A DNA stretch of 58,279 nt from NCBI GenBank assembly GCA_937981355.1, contig CALJPD010000002.1, forward strand, positions 1-58,279, written 5' to 3'. The stretch is from an uncultured Candidatus Saccharibacteria bacterium (GTDB lineage: Bacteria > Patescibacteriota > Saccharimonadia > Saccharimonadales > Saccharimonadaceae). Positions 39,828-48,115 of this stretch are shown one piece after another (within the stretch, counting starts at the first letter, position 1; every line of letters begins with the position of its first letter). Position numbers and translations under genes: made by a program. The notes beneath the pieces were generated by a model that was given only the letters and a program-made list of their open reading frames with translations, had not been told where the DNA came from and ran no database searches.

Positions 39828-41285
39828 ATGTTCTATAAGGTGGAAGAGACAGATGCTCAGGTTTATTCAGGTGTTGAAAGTAATACAACACCTATAAAAC
39901 TTTGCGGCTTTTTTTATACATGGCTCTGCCTTATTATTACTAGTCTACTAATCTGCTCACTTTGGTATGGCCAACAATCACAAAAATCATCACACATCAC
40001 ACATATACCACCATCAACAACGCACACTTACACACTATCATCCTCTCGTGGTGCTGTTCGCTCACGCATCATCAAGCATCAATCGGTATCACACCAAACA
40101 ATCGTCACCTATCCACAAACAGGTATTGCCAACATAGACAAAACAGTTGCCACAATCATCGACAATACTATTCCATCTCAACAAACAGCTTCAGCTACTA
40201 TAGCAGCTCGAAGCAACACCATTACCTATCGCATTATTCACCAAGATGACACGACGATTTCTCTCGCTGTGTTTATCCGTACTACTGTACCTCATGCTCT
40301 GCCAACCAACACGGTTCACTACTGGACATTCGATAAAATGAGCGGCCAGCCAATTACATCGTCTGCCCTCGTTGATACATCAATCGCAGGGATAAATGAG
40401 ATTGTTATTGCTCTACGTAAACAGGTGCAGCAGCGCTACCCGCATGCAGAGCCAGTAAAAGTAGCGGGAGTCATTACTCCAGAATCTATCACGAACTTTT
40501 TAGTACACGACCGAAAAACAATTGGCTTTCTCTTTGATAAACGCTCGCTTGGTATTGGCGTAGATGGAACCATCAGCCTGAAATTGCCAATCAAGCAGCT
40601 CAGCCATTTTGTCCAAAACCCAACCACCAAGAAGCTTTTTGATATTCCACCGTCAGCATTATCATCAACAACCGACTGTGTGCGCCATCGTTGTATTGCA
40701 CTCACCTTTGACGACGGGCCTGGGCCATATACTCAGACACTGCTCGAGCACCTTGGTCGCTATCATGCTAAGGCAACCTTCTTTGTGGTGGGGCGAAATG
40801 TTGCACCATATAATATCGCGCTCCAGCAAGCAGTTCAACGCAAACACCAAGTAGGCAACCACACGTGGAGTCATCCACTCCTTCCTAAGCGCGACGAAGC
40901 TGTCATCCGCCAAGAGATTGAGAGTACAAACAGTGCCGTTGCTGCAGCTACTGGCGTGACACCAACAATGGTCCGTCCACCATATGGTGGCATGAATGAC
41001 AAGGTGCGTGCGCAACTCCAGCAGCTTACTATGCCAGCCATTATGTGGTCAATAGATACACGCGATTGGGCCAACCACGATGCAGCAATTGTCTGTAGCC
41101 GTGCCGTTGCCAATGCCGCACCTGGTGCGATTATCCTCATGCACGACATCCACAAAACCAGCGTCGATGCTGTGCCGTGTATCCTCGATGCATTGCAAAA
41201 GCAAGGGTATAGATTTGTCACGGTCAAGAACCTATTTGGTCATCCGCTCAGCGCTGGCGAGTCATATTCTCAATATAAGCAGTAG
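39828..41285 (+). CDS. Polysaccharide deacetylase (NodB domain), probable peptidoglycan GlcNAc deacetylase
   Basis: A 485-aa membrane-anchored extracellular enzyme. One membrane segment at about residues 26-46 is followed by a region of about 240 residues (RsiV/DUF3298-like: TVATIIDNTIPS... TISLAVFIRTTVP) and then the NodB domain: TFDDGPG near 294 (catalytic and metal Asp), HTWSHP near 345 (metal His), RPPYGG near 382, and HDIHKTS near 443. Such enzymes remove acetyl groups from wall GlcNAc and confer lysozyme resistance. The domain order resembles PgdA of Streptococcus pneumoniae. Confidence 0.92.
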   Translation: MFYKVEETDAQVYSGVESNTTPIKLCGFFYTWLCLIITSLLICSLWYGQQSQKSSHITHIPPSTTHTYTLSSSRGAVRSRIIKHQSVSHQTIVTYPQTGIANIDKTVATIIDNTIPSQQTASATIAARSNTITYRIIHQDDTTISLAVFIRTTVPHALPTNTVHYWTFDKMSGQPITSSALVDTSIAGINEIVIALRKQVQQRYPHAEPVKVAGVITPESITNFLVHDRKTIGFLFDKRSLGIGVDGTISLKLPIKQLSHFVQNPTTKKLFDIPPSALSSTTDCVRHRCIALTFDDGPGPYTQTLLEHLGRYHAKATFFVVGRNVAPYNIALQQAVQRKHQVGNHTWSHPLLPKRDEAVIRQEIESTNSAVAAATGVTPTMVRPPYGGMNDKVRAQLQQLTMPAIMWSIDTRDWANHDAAIVCSRAVANAAPGAIILMHDIHKTSVDAVPCILDALQKQGYRFVTVKNLFGHPLSAGESYSQYKQ

Positions 41286-41333
41286 TGGGTCTTTTATAAA
41301 CTGCTCATGCTACCATTCCGCTGTGTAATCCTC

Positions 41334-41339
41334 TACACT
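41334..41339 (+). promoter_or_regulatory. -10 box of the HD-DUF1152 gene (leaderless)
   Basis: TACACT with 6 nt to the ATG at 41346. Confidence 0.55.
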
Positions 41340-41345
41340 AATGCT

Positions 41346-43550
41346 ATGCAACAACCATTTCTTCCTAACAACACCTCTCTCTTCTCTTCAAGTCCACTCG
41401 ATCTGGAGCAGCGGCTTGACGTCCTGCAGCTTCCTGAGGCGAAGCTGCTGATCGGCGAACATATCAAAGCCTCACCAGAGTCACAAGTGGCAAATGAGGC
41501 AACCAATCAGCGCGCAGAATATCAACGAACTGTCTGCTCGCTCAATGTTATGGACTATCTATATTATGGCGGCGATGAAAATTATCACAAACTGACCGCC
41601 GCGCAGAGCGACGCCAATCGCCTCACGCGCGAAGAATTTGAAGAATTTCATCAGTGGGTTGCAAGCAACTTGCCTGGCGAGCATAGTGCTAATGTGATGC
41701 GCTATATTATGCTTATTCATGATTTAGGCAAGAACCAAACGCTTGCGAGCACCGTTATGGGAGAGGATGCCGCTGATTCGGTCGATCATGACGAAGTGTT
41801 GCGCCGCTTGCTCAGGTCAGATTACGCTGCAAAGCGCACAGAGTTATTACCGACATTCAGCCAATTAAGCGAAGCAGATCAAATGATCATACGTGATGTC
41901 ATCAACACAGAACTCAATCTTGGCCAGTTTATCCAAGCCGAAGCACCAGCGGCAGCGCTGGCAGGCTTTGCGGACAGTGCTGAGCTGGTGCGCTCGCTCT
42001 ATATCATGCATACTCTGTTTGATATTGCTGGTGCGCTGGGCCACGTTAATGCTGAGAGTTCTCTGCTCCTCACTTCTCCTCTGTACAACCAAATGGCAGC
42101 AGCCTGCGACGTCTTAACCGACAGCACCCTCTCAACCGACGACGCACGCTACGCTCACTACCTCGCTCGGCGAGCACAGCGCTTTGGCCTAAGTGATGAC
42201 GCTATTGAGCAGCTCATCAACAGCCAAGCACACACCCACACCGTGCGCCTTGCCTGTATGCTGCGCTATGACACACCAGAGGAATATCAGCAACTGACCG
42301 AGGCGCTAGATACGCTACCTGGCCCTGTACAAGCTATTCTCGCTCAAGAGCTCAGCAATGATGGCATTCATCAGCGCGCGACCCTGCCTTACTACGGCCC
42401 AGCCTTGCTGAAGGGGCTTGAAAAACATCATAGCCTTAGCACAGCACTCACCCACTTTGCTCATGTCTTGCAAGAGGCGCACATTGCCGACAAAGCAGCG
42501 CGCAAAGCCGGCGAGACAGGTATCGTCACGGCAGACCTCAGCACCATCGCCCAAGCTGCCAACCAAGGCACGCTCGATCCACACCAGGCTGAGCTGCGCT
42601 TCCACCACAGCGGTGAGATGCTTGTGTCAGAATATCAGGACACACCTGAGCTTGCTATCGATTCACTTCCGGTGTTTGACTCTGAGCAGCTACATGGCAA
42701 GCGGATCATCTACCTTGGGATGGGTGGTGGCTCGGATGGTATTCAGGCTGCTATGCTCAGCAAGCTGCATCAGCAGCACCATGCCGTGCAGCCTACAGCC
42801 ATTGTATCGGTGCGCAACTTCGCCGCCGATAGCAACAAACAGCTTGCTCATACTGGCCGACAGATTAGTGACGCAACAGTAGAAATCACAGAGGAAACGA
42901 CCAAAGTTGGTGACTGGCGCTTCCTTGAGGATATTATTGCCAAGGATGAAACAATCGCACCAGTTTATCTGCTTAATTCGATTGAGCCGGAGCAGATTGC
43001 CCACGACCTACAGCTCCTCATCCGCGAGACGGGAGCTGATGCGATTTGTGGCATTGATACTGGTGGTGATGTACTCTACCGCGCCAATACTGCTATCGAC
43101 CCCACAACCTCATCACCGGATCAAGATTATGCTGTACTCGCTGCTCTCCATATGGTTAACGCCGCGGCAGAGGCGGATAGCACACCACTTGATGTCTTTA
43201 CGGCTATCGTTGCACCTGGTGTAGATACCCCTCCATACGCCAATGATATGCTTGCCCGTAGCAATGCCCAGCGCTATCTTCTCCAGCCAGACGATACCAC
43301 CACCATTACTCAAACCTACGCTGCATGGCGCATGGACGGCTCTGCGAGCGAAGAAGGGCTTTATGGCAAGACACCACTGGCGTGGATCGCCGCGCTGACG
43401 GGCAAGTACGGCCTACAGCCACTTGCCCTCCCGCGCGCTAATGCAACGTCAGTCAATAACCCATGGCGCACCTTTATGAATATCCGCCCTTCGACCGCCA
43501 GTGTGGTAATGATGCAGGCTGAGCGGTTATACCAAGCTGTAAATCATTGA
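41346..43550 (+). CDS. HD-domain / DUF1152-like fusion protein, unknown
   Basis: A 734-aa cytoplasmic protein. The N-terminal half has YIMLIHDLGKNQ (His-Asp at 125-126) and other conserved acids and histidines (VDHDEVLRRLL), an HD-type metal phosphohydrolase, followed by a helical middle part. The C-terminal half from about residue 450 has GKRIIYLGMGGGSDGIQAAML, ADAICGIDTGGDVLYRA and IVAPGVDTPPYANDML, a pattern of the DUF1152 family known mainly from archaea. A fusion of these two domains is not one I know. The ATG at 41346 lies 6 nt after TACACT; a frame extending 39 nt upstream runs through that box. Confidence 0.7.
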   Translation: MQQPFLPNNTSLFSSSPLDLEQRLDVLQLPEAKLLIGEHIKASPESQVANEATNQRAEYQRTVCSLNVMDYLYYGGDENYHKLTAAQSDANRLTREEFEEFHQWVASNLPGEHSANVMRYIMLIHDLGKNQTLASTVMGEDAADSVDHDEVLRRLLRSDYAAKRTELLPTFSQLSEADQMIIRDVINTELNLGQFIQAEAPAAALAGFADSAELVRSLYIMHTLFDIAGALGHVNAESSLLLTSPLYNQMAAACDVLTDSTLSTDDARYAHYLARRAQRFGLSDDAIEQLINSQAHTHTVRLACMLRYDTPEEYQQLTEALDTLPGPVQAILAQELSNDGIHQRATLPYYGPALLKGLEKHHSLSTALTHFAHVLQEAHIADKAARKAGETGIVTADLSTIAQAANQGTLDPHQAELRFHHSGEMLVSEYQDTPELAIDSLPVFDSEQLHGKRIIYLGMGGGSDGIQAAMLSKLHQQHHAVQPTAIVSVRNFAADSNKQLAHTGRQISDATVEITEETTKVGDWRFLEDIIAKDETIAPVYLLNSIEPEQIAHDLQLLIRETGADAICGIDTGGDVLYRANTAIDPTTSSPDQDYAVLAALHMVNAAAEADSTPLDVFTAIVAPGVDTPPYANDMLARSNAQRYLLQPDDTTTITQTYAAWRMDGSASEEGLYGKTPLAWIAALTGKYGLQPLALPRANATSVNNPWRTFMNIRPSTASVVMMQAERLYQAVNH

Positions 43551-43583
43551 TTAAATTAATCAGTAATGAAAGGAGCTCTTCAT

Positions 43584-44363
43584 ATGAAATTAACTTTCAT
43601 GACATACAACATCTACAATGGTGCCGAGACAACGATCAATGACGTTATTGCAGTTATCAACGAAGCAAAGCCAGATATCCTGACGCTCAACGAAGCAAAC
43701 GGCTTCGAGAACGACACAAGAAAACGCCTTGCATACGTCTCAGAACAAACCGCTATGCCCTATACTCACCTTGCACTCTGCGGTGATGGGTCGTGGTATC
43801 ATACAGCATTGCTATCCAGGTATCCTATCCTGGATGCAACATTGCTCTACCCATGTAGCCGATCACTCTTAGTAAGCCGCGTTCAAATAAACAACCACAT
43901 TTTCTCTATTGGTAGCCTTCATCTTTCACCGCGATGCGAAGCTGACCGACTGCAAGAGGTGCACCGGCTTATTAACCATATTGGTGAGAATAGTACTCAT
44001 ACTGTCGTTATGGGTGACTGTAATTCACTCTCGTTTTATGATACATATCCGCCTGATATGGTAGATTCTTTTGATGCAAACTTGACGCGCAAATTTACTC
44101 GTGATGGCACAATTGTTCATGATGTCACTCGTTTTATGGCACAGGCGGGCCTTGTCGATACAGCAGCTGCTTTGCAACAACACGCAACCCCGACGGCTCC
44201 AACACCACTGCCGCCACACCCCGATCACCCAACCAGCCGGCTTGACTATATCTTTGTCTCGAAGGATCTGCAGCCTGCATTAACCTCATACAATGTTGTC
44301 AAAACACCACTATCAGACCGAGCGTCTGATCACTACCCAGTCGTTGTTGATCTTACACTATAG
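43584..44363 (+). CDS. Endonuclease/exonuclease/phosphatase family protein
   Basis: A 259-aa metal-dependent hydrolase of the EEP superfamily (DNase I, sphingomyelinase, inositol phosphatase fold). Seen motifs: TYNIYNG (N ligand), DILTLNEAN (E), IGSLHLSPR (catalytic H), VMGDCNS (D-x-N), RLDYIFV and SDHYPVV (D-H at the end). It has no signal peptide, so nucleic acid or phosphoester cleavage in the cytoplasm is likely. AAAGGAG precedes the ATG at 43584; the earlier in-frame ATG at 43566 overlaps that site. It follows the HD-DUF1152 gene by 33 nt. Confidence 0.85.
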   Translation: MKLTFMTYNIYNGAETTINDVIAVINEAKPDILTLNEANGFENDTRKRLAYVSEQTAMPYTHLALCGDGSWYHTALLSRYPILDATLLYPCSRSLLVSRVQINNHIFSIGSLHLSPRCEADRLQEVHRLINHIGENSTHTVVMGDCNSLSFYDTYPPDMVDSFDANLTRKFTRDGTIVHDVTRFMAQAGLVDTAAALQQHATPTAPTPLPPHPDHPTSRLDYIFVSKDLQPALTSYNVVKTPLSDRASDHYPVVVDLTL

Positions 44364-44444
44364 TGTAAGCTCGCTTGTCTACTAGGGTTAGTCTCTCAGT
44401 ATTTGAATTTTGCGGCTCAAGGGCGATATACGCTTTAATAAAAT

Positions 44445-44467
44445 AAGACCGATTTTCATCGGTCTTT
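44445..44467. terminator. Bidirectional terminator between EEP gene and tRNA-Asn
   Basis: AAGACCGAT / ATCGGTCTT stem with a TTTC loop; A and T runs flank it, so it serves both convergent units. Confidence 0.85.
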
Positions 44468-44478
44468 ATTATACATCG

Positions 44479-44553
44479 TGGCTCCGGAGACTGGGCTCGA
44501 ACCAGCGACCTAATCGTTAACAGCGACCCGCTCTACCACTGAGCTACTCCGGA
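44479..44553 (-). tRNA. tRNA-Asn(GTT)
   Basis: On the minus strand: acceptor TCCGGAG / CTCCGGA, D arm GCTC-AGTGGTA-GAGC, anticodon stem GGTCG / CGATT with two G-U pairs and loop CTGTTAA (anticodon GTT), and T arm GCTGG-TTCGAGC-CCAGT. The terminal CCA is encoded. Asn is one of the t6A-modified (ANN-decoding) tRNAs served by TsaE/TsaB. Confidence 0.97.
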
Positions 44554-44563
44554 TTACTCTGTA

Positions 44564-44593
44564 AGTATACCGGTTGAAGGGGTGGTTCGTCAA
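44564..44593 (-). promoter_or_regulatory. Promoter of tRNA-Asn
   Basis: TTGACG (44588-44593) and TATACT (44564-44569) with an 18-nt spacer, 10 nt before the tRNA 5' end. It has the same layout as the tRNA-Lys promoter. Confidence 0.8.
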
Positions 44594-44622
44594 GAGTCAC
44601 GCCGCAAAATAGGCATTTTATG

Positions 44623-46389
44623 CTATGGCTGGCTACGGAATTGTTCGATCCGCTTAGTTAGCTCAGCGATATTGTTCCAACTACTGCCATCTGTCATGAT
44701 GGCGAGCACATATTTGCCGTTCGAGCCATAGACGATCGCTGCGTCGTGCAGGAGACCATTCAAGAACCCAACCTTATTTGCCACCGTGCCATTCGTGCCA
44801 GCAGGAATACCCTTGCGATATACATTAGCCTTGAGCGCAGAGAGGAATCGGTCGCGGTTGGCACTACTAAAGTTCTGCCCTGCATCAAGCATTGCCATAA
44901 AGCGTGCGAGATCATTTGCTGTGGTGTATGGCCCGCCAGACTTGGCAAAGGTCGTGTCTTTGAAGCCAATGTCATTGACATCCTTCGTCACAACGTCATA
45001 ACCAATAACCTTAAGGTAGTTCTCTGCACATGGGTTATCGCTCTGGCTAATCATCTTATTGAAGCAAACCTGGTTATCCTCCCAGCGCCAGCCTGCTGCT
45101 TCCTCTCGCCGAAGCACGCTATAACCAACAAATAGTTTGTATGTACTGGCAGTGACAAATTGCTTATTGCCATTGTAGCTCGCATTGCGCTTTTTACCAT
45201 CAATTTCTAAGAATGAGACACCATACGTCCCTGGGTGATCCTCAGCATAGTGTTTGAGAAGAGCGTTGAGCCCATCTTCGGTCGAGCTATAATTGCGGTC
45301 ATATTCTACCTTGGCTGGCACCGTCTTCGTCACTGCGGTTGGCTGTGGGAGGGTTTGATTAATAAACTCCGAGAGCTGCTGTGCAGTTGCGTCAATATCG
45401 AGCGTGCGCCCTGGTTTACCATCTGTGCGTGACGTTTCAGTGAGATCGTATGTGGCAACTTTCGTGGTACCTGGGTCAATATTTACCTTTGGCGTGACAT
45501 GCTTTGTGAGATAGCCGGAGGCCTGTGATGCACTAATGCTTGCTACTAATGTCTTGTCCTTTGGCTGAGCAACAACCCACTGAATAACTTCATTCGCTGG
45601 CAATGTCACTGTCTCCTCGTTTACCTTAAGGGTGACACCCTTGCCGATAACCTTTATGATTTTTTGCTCGAGCGCCTTCGCTGCATCGGTTGTAATAGCC
45701 GGGGCGATGCCGCGCATTGGGATCTCAACGGTCGTGCCCTGTACAAGACGTGGGCTAATTGCACCAATGCTATGCGATACCGCATCACGCTGACACTCAC
45801 CACCGCGCCGCGCTTGATTCACCACCAACTTGCCATGTTCGACCTTGAGGCTCGCATCGACTGGTGCACGCTTACAGACTGGCATGATCGTCTGAGTAAT
45901 ATATTGCTCGGTACGCGTCGTAGTCGTTAATTTTGGCGAGCTTGGCACATCTGGCTGCCACCAGAACGACGACAACGGCATAATTCGCCACAGCAAGGGA
46001 TACTGCGCCTGCGCAAGCCGGTCGGTGTTGTCTACTGTAATAGCAAGCTGCTCAATCGTCGGCGAGGCAATGGTTGTGCCATCACCCACTAGCTTTACGG
46101 AGTGCCCTTGGTACGCCTGGTTAAGCGTTTCTGTGGCTTCTGACATTGTCTGCCAACCAAGCGACACGCCATCGATCCGCGCATTTGGTAGCAATCGATC
46201 ACTCGGATACACCAGCTGGAACAGCACATTGAGCCCAAGAATAATACCAATGGTGATATATGTTTTGCGCCGTGTCCAGCGAATACGCAGCACTGGCACA
46301 CGCCAATCGGCAAAACGAAGTTTCTCGGCAATAGTTGCCTTGCGGCGTCGGGGGGACGGACGCTGCGCGCGCGGAGGAGTGTACATCAT
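44623..46389 (-). CDS. Membrane-anchored beta-lactamase-fold serine hydrolase with wall-binding domains
   Basis: A 588-aa protein: a basic N-terminus, a membrane segment at about residues 43-61, two stretches resembling the peptidoglycan-binding domain found in VanW-type proteins (about 75-220 and 225-340), and a class A beta-lactamase-like domain (about 365-588). The active-site motifs are STYK (Ser415, Lys418), SDN at 450-452 and KVG at 539-541 in place of the KTG triad. A glutamate loop of true beta-lactamases is not obvious, so a wall-modifying or inactive carboxypeptidase role is as likely as drug resistance. Leaderless promoter. Confidence 0.85.
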   Translation of the reverse strand: MMYTPPRAQRPSPRRRKATIAEKLRFADWRVPVLRIRWTRRKTYITIGIILGLNVLFQLVYPSDRLLPNARIDGVSLGWQTMSEATETLNQAYQGHSVKLVGDGTTIASPTIEQLAITVDNTDRLAQAQYPLLWRIMPLSSFWWQPDVPSSPKLTTTTRTEQYITQTIMPVCKRAPVDASLKVEHGKLVVNQARRGGECQRDAVSHSIGAISPRLVQGTTVEIPMRGIAPAITTDAAKALEQKIIKVIGKGVTLKVNEETVTLPANEVIQWVVAQPKDKTLVASISASQASGYLTKHVTPKVNIDPGTTKVATYDLTETSRTDGKPGRTLDIDATAQQLSEFINQTLPQPTAVTKTVPAKVEYDRNYSSTEDGLNALLKHYAEDHPGTYGVSFLEIDGKKRNASYNGNKQFVTASTYKLFVGYSVLRREEAAGWRWEDNQVCFNKMISQSDNPCAENYLKVIGYDVVTKDVNDIGFKDTTFAKSGGPYTTANDLARFMAMLDAGQNFSSANRDRFLSALKANVYRKGIPAGTNGTVANKVGFLNGLLHDAAIVYGSNGKYVLAIMTDGSSWNNIAELTKRIEQFRSQP

Positions 46390-46395
46390 GTAGAT

Positions 46396-46401
46396 ATTAT
46401 A
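46396..46401 (-). promoter_or_regulatory. -10 box of the serine hydrolase gene (leaderless)
   Basis: TATAAT on the minus strand with 6 nt to the ATG at 46389. Confidence 0.6.
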
Positions 46402-46405
46402 TCAT

Positions 46406-46768
46406 CTATGATGATTGGTCGCTTTGCAAAATTTCTAGTGCGCGCTGCAAAACCGCAATATCATCAGCGGCATTGTCCTGCTGCTCTAATGCGCTTATTT
46501 TTGCACGAATCACCTGCTCGACTGGCGCTACCACCACATCCGCAGCATTCTGAGTGGGTGGTACCACTTGCAGGCTACGCGCCGAGTTATCCTTCTTGAC
46601 CAAAAATCCACGAACAATCAGGCCGTTGACATGCGCTGCCACCGTACTAACCGACTTGTAATCAAAGGCACACATAATCTCGCGGTAGCTTGGACCATAG
46701 CCATTACTCTTGATAAATGTGTCTATAAACGTCAATAATTCACGTTGTTTTCGCGTTGGGCTTGTCAT
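46406..46768 (-). CDS. LexA-type winged-helix regulator without peptidase domain
   Basis: A 120-aa DNA-binding protein. SPTRKQRELLTFIDTFIKSNGYGPSYREI and FDYKSVSTVAAHVNGLIVRGFLVKKDNSARSLQV match the LexA N-terminal winged helix nearly throughout. The C-terminal part is a short helical stretch (VEQVIRAKISALEQQDN...ALEILQS) in place of the S24 peptidase domain, so it cannot self-cleave on RecA filaments. GGAGGA precedes the ATG at 46768, which overlaps the stop of the O-antigen-ligase-like gene by ATGA; it is thus made with a surface-glycan gene. Confidence 0.85.
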   Translation of the reverse strand: MTSPTRKQRELLTFIDTFIKSNGYGPSYREIMCAFDYKSVSTVAAHVNGLIVRGFLVKKDNSARSLQVVPPTQNAADVVVAPVEQVIRAKISALEQQDNAADDIAVLQRALEILQSDQSS

Positions 46769-48063
46769 AATCCATCCTCCGTTATCGCTAGTGCTGCCAG
46801 CCCCCACCAGAGCATCGACACAGTGTCGTCAACAAAAACTGGTAAGAACAATCCTATCACAGTTAAGCCGATTCCGCCAGCAAAACTACCGAAAGCCAGC
46901 CAATATGACCGGCGATGCCATAATTTTACCAGTACACCAGTGGTTAATGCAACTAATAATAGTAATCCAATCCAGCCAATTTCGTGAGCAACGAACAAAT
47001 AGTGGTTTTCAATGATTAAGCTTTGCCCATTGCCAAGAAGCGATGCCGAGCCAGTACTCCCCACGCCAGTGCCAAGCGGTTGCTGCAAGGCGCGCGCTAG
47101 GCCAGCTTGCAACGAAGTGATTCGGTCGCTGTCGGATGTTTGGGTCGGGCCATGCGTTGGGTCGTTATGCAAGATAACATTATCAATAAAGTGTGGATCC
47201 CTAGCGTAGCCAATACTACCAACAATCACCCCACAGCCAAGTATTGCACCAGCACCCCACAGTACGATACGCCGAGATGCCTGCGACCGCCATGCCCTGA
47301 CAATCGCAACAATACCAACGCCAACCGTCACCGCGAGCAGCGCACTTCGCGAATAGCTCTGCCACACGGCAAGTGCCGCTAGCAGTACCATACCACCAAG
47401 CACCCAACGCTGCATATGCGAGATACGCCGCCATTGCAATGCGCTATACGCCACGATAAGCGTCAGGACAGTACTTGCATACGCCCCAAGTGGGTTTGGC
47501 CCACGCAGCGTGCTATTAATGCGGACATAGGCACTGTTGGAGTCGACTGTTTGGTAGGGCTCGATCGTCGTCGGCCCGTAGCCAAGCGGCACCAACACAT
47601 CACGCGGCAGGACAAGCTGCGCTGCTGCAAAGCCAATCACGATGACTGCACCCGCACCAAGCATACGCAGCAACCAGCGCCGATACTGCGGATAATTACT
47701 CACAAATACATAGACCGTCGCACCAAGCACCACAAAACGCAGGTCAATCAACAAACCTGATAGCAATGCCAAACCAGACGTCGGCACAAGCAGCGCCACC
47801 ACGCCGTGCCACAGCGCAAAGGCGAGCGCAAGCTGAATAATGCGATCACTCAGCCAACGCTGCCACTGTCGACGTAGCGTCACGTCGATAACAACAAGAA
47901 GCAAAACAATGAGAAGTAAAACTTCCTTCCATGCCTTGACAAAGAGCGCATAATCTGGCCAATGAGTACCCACCCATACGGTCAGCGGCGCATGGATAGC
48001 CAGTCCGAAAAATATCGTACACAAAAACCAAGCCGGTATCTTTTCTCGCAATAACCGCTTCAT
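46765..48063 (-). CDS. O-antigen ligase / Wzy-like polymerase family protein
   Basis: A 432-aa protein with about twelve membrane segments and a large extracellular loop (about residues 290-350) that includes DPTHGPTQTSDSDRITSLQAGLA and the tail GTGVGSTGSASLL..IIENHYLFVAHEIG, typical of the O-antigen ligase/WaaL/Wzy fold. In a monoderm it would join or polymerise a lipid-linked glycan at the outer face of the membrane. It is divergent from the glycosylphosphotransferase, with a 52-nt gap, and its ATG lies 8 nt after TACACT. Confidence 0.88.
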   Translation of the reverse strand: MKRLLREKIPAWFLCTIFFGLAIHAPLTVWVGTHWPDYALFVKAWKEVLLLIVLLLVVIDVTLRRQWQRWLSDRIIQLALAFALWHGVVALLVPTSGLALLSGLLIDLRFVVLGATVYVFVSNYPQYRRWLLRMLGAGAVIVIGFAAAQLVLPRDVLVPLGYGPTTIEPYQTVDSNSAYVRINSTLRGPNPLGAYASTVLTLIVAYSALQWRRISHMQRWVLGGMVLLAALAVWQSYSRSALLAVTVGVGIVAIVRAWRSQASRRIVLWGAGAILGCGVIVGSIGYARDPHFIDNVILHNDPTHGPTQTSDSDRITSLQAGLARALQQPLGTGVGSTGSASLLGNGQSLIIENHYLFVAHEIGWIGLLLLVALTTGVLVKLWHRRSYWLAFGSFAGGIGLTVIGLFLPVFVDDTVSMLWWGLAALAITEDGL

Positions 48064-48071
48064 CTCTTTCT

Positions 48072-48105
48072 AGTGTAGCAAACTTTCGGTAAAAAGTGTT
48101 ATAGT
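48072..48105. promoter_or_regulatory. Divergent promoters of the glycan genes
   Basis: Back-to-back -10 boxes: TACACT (48072-48077, minus, 8 nt before the ligase ATG) and TATAGT (48100-48105, plus, 10 nt before the transferase ATG). Their polymerase footprints would overlap, so a single regulator could control both directions. Confidence 0.55.
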
Positions 48106-48115
48106 AACAGTTGTT

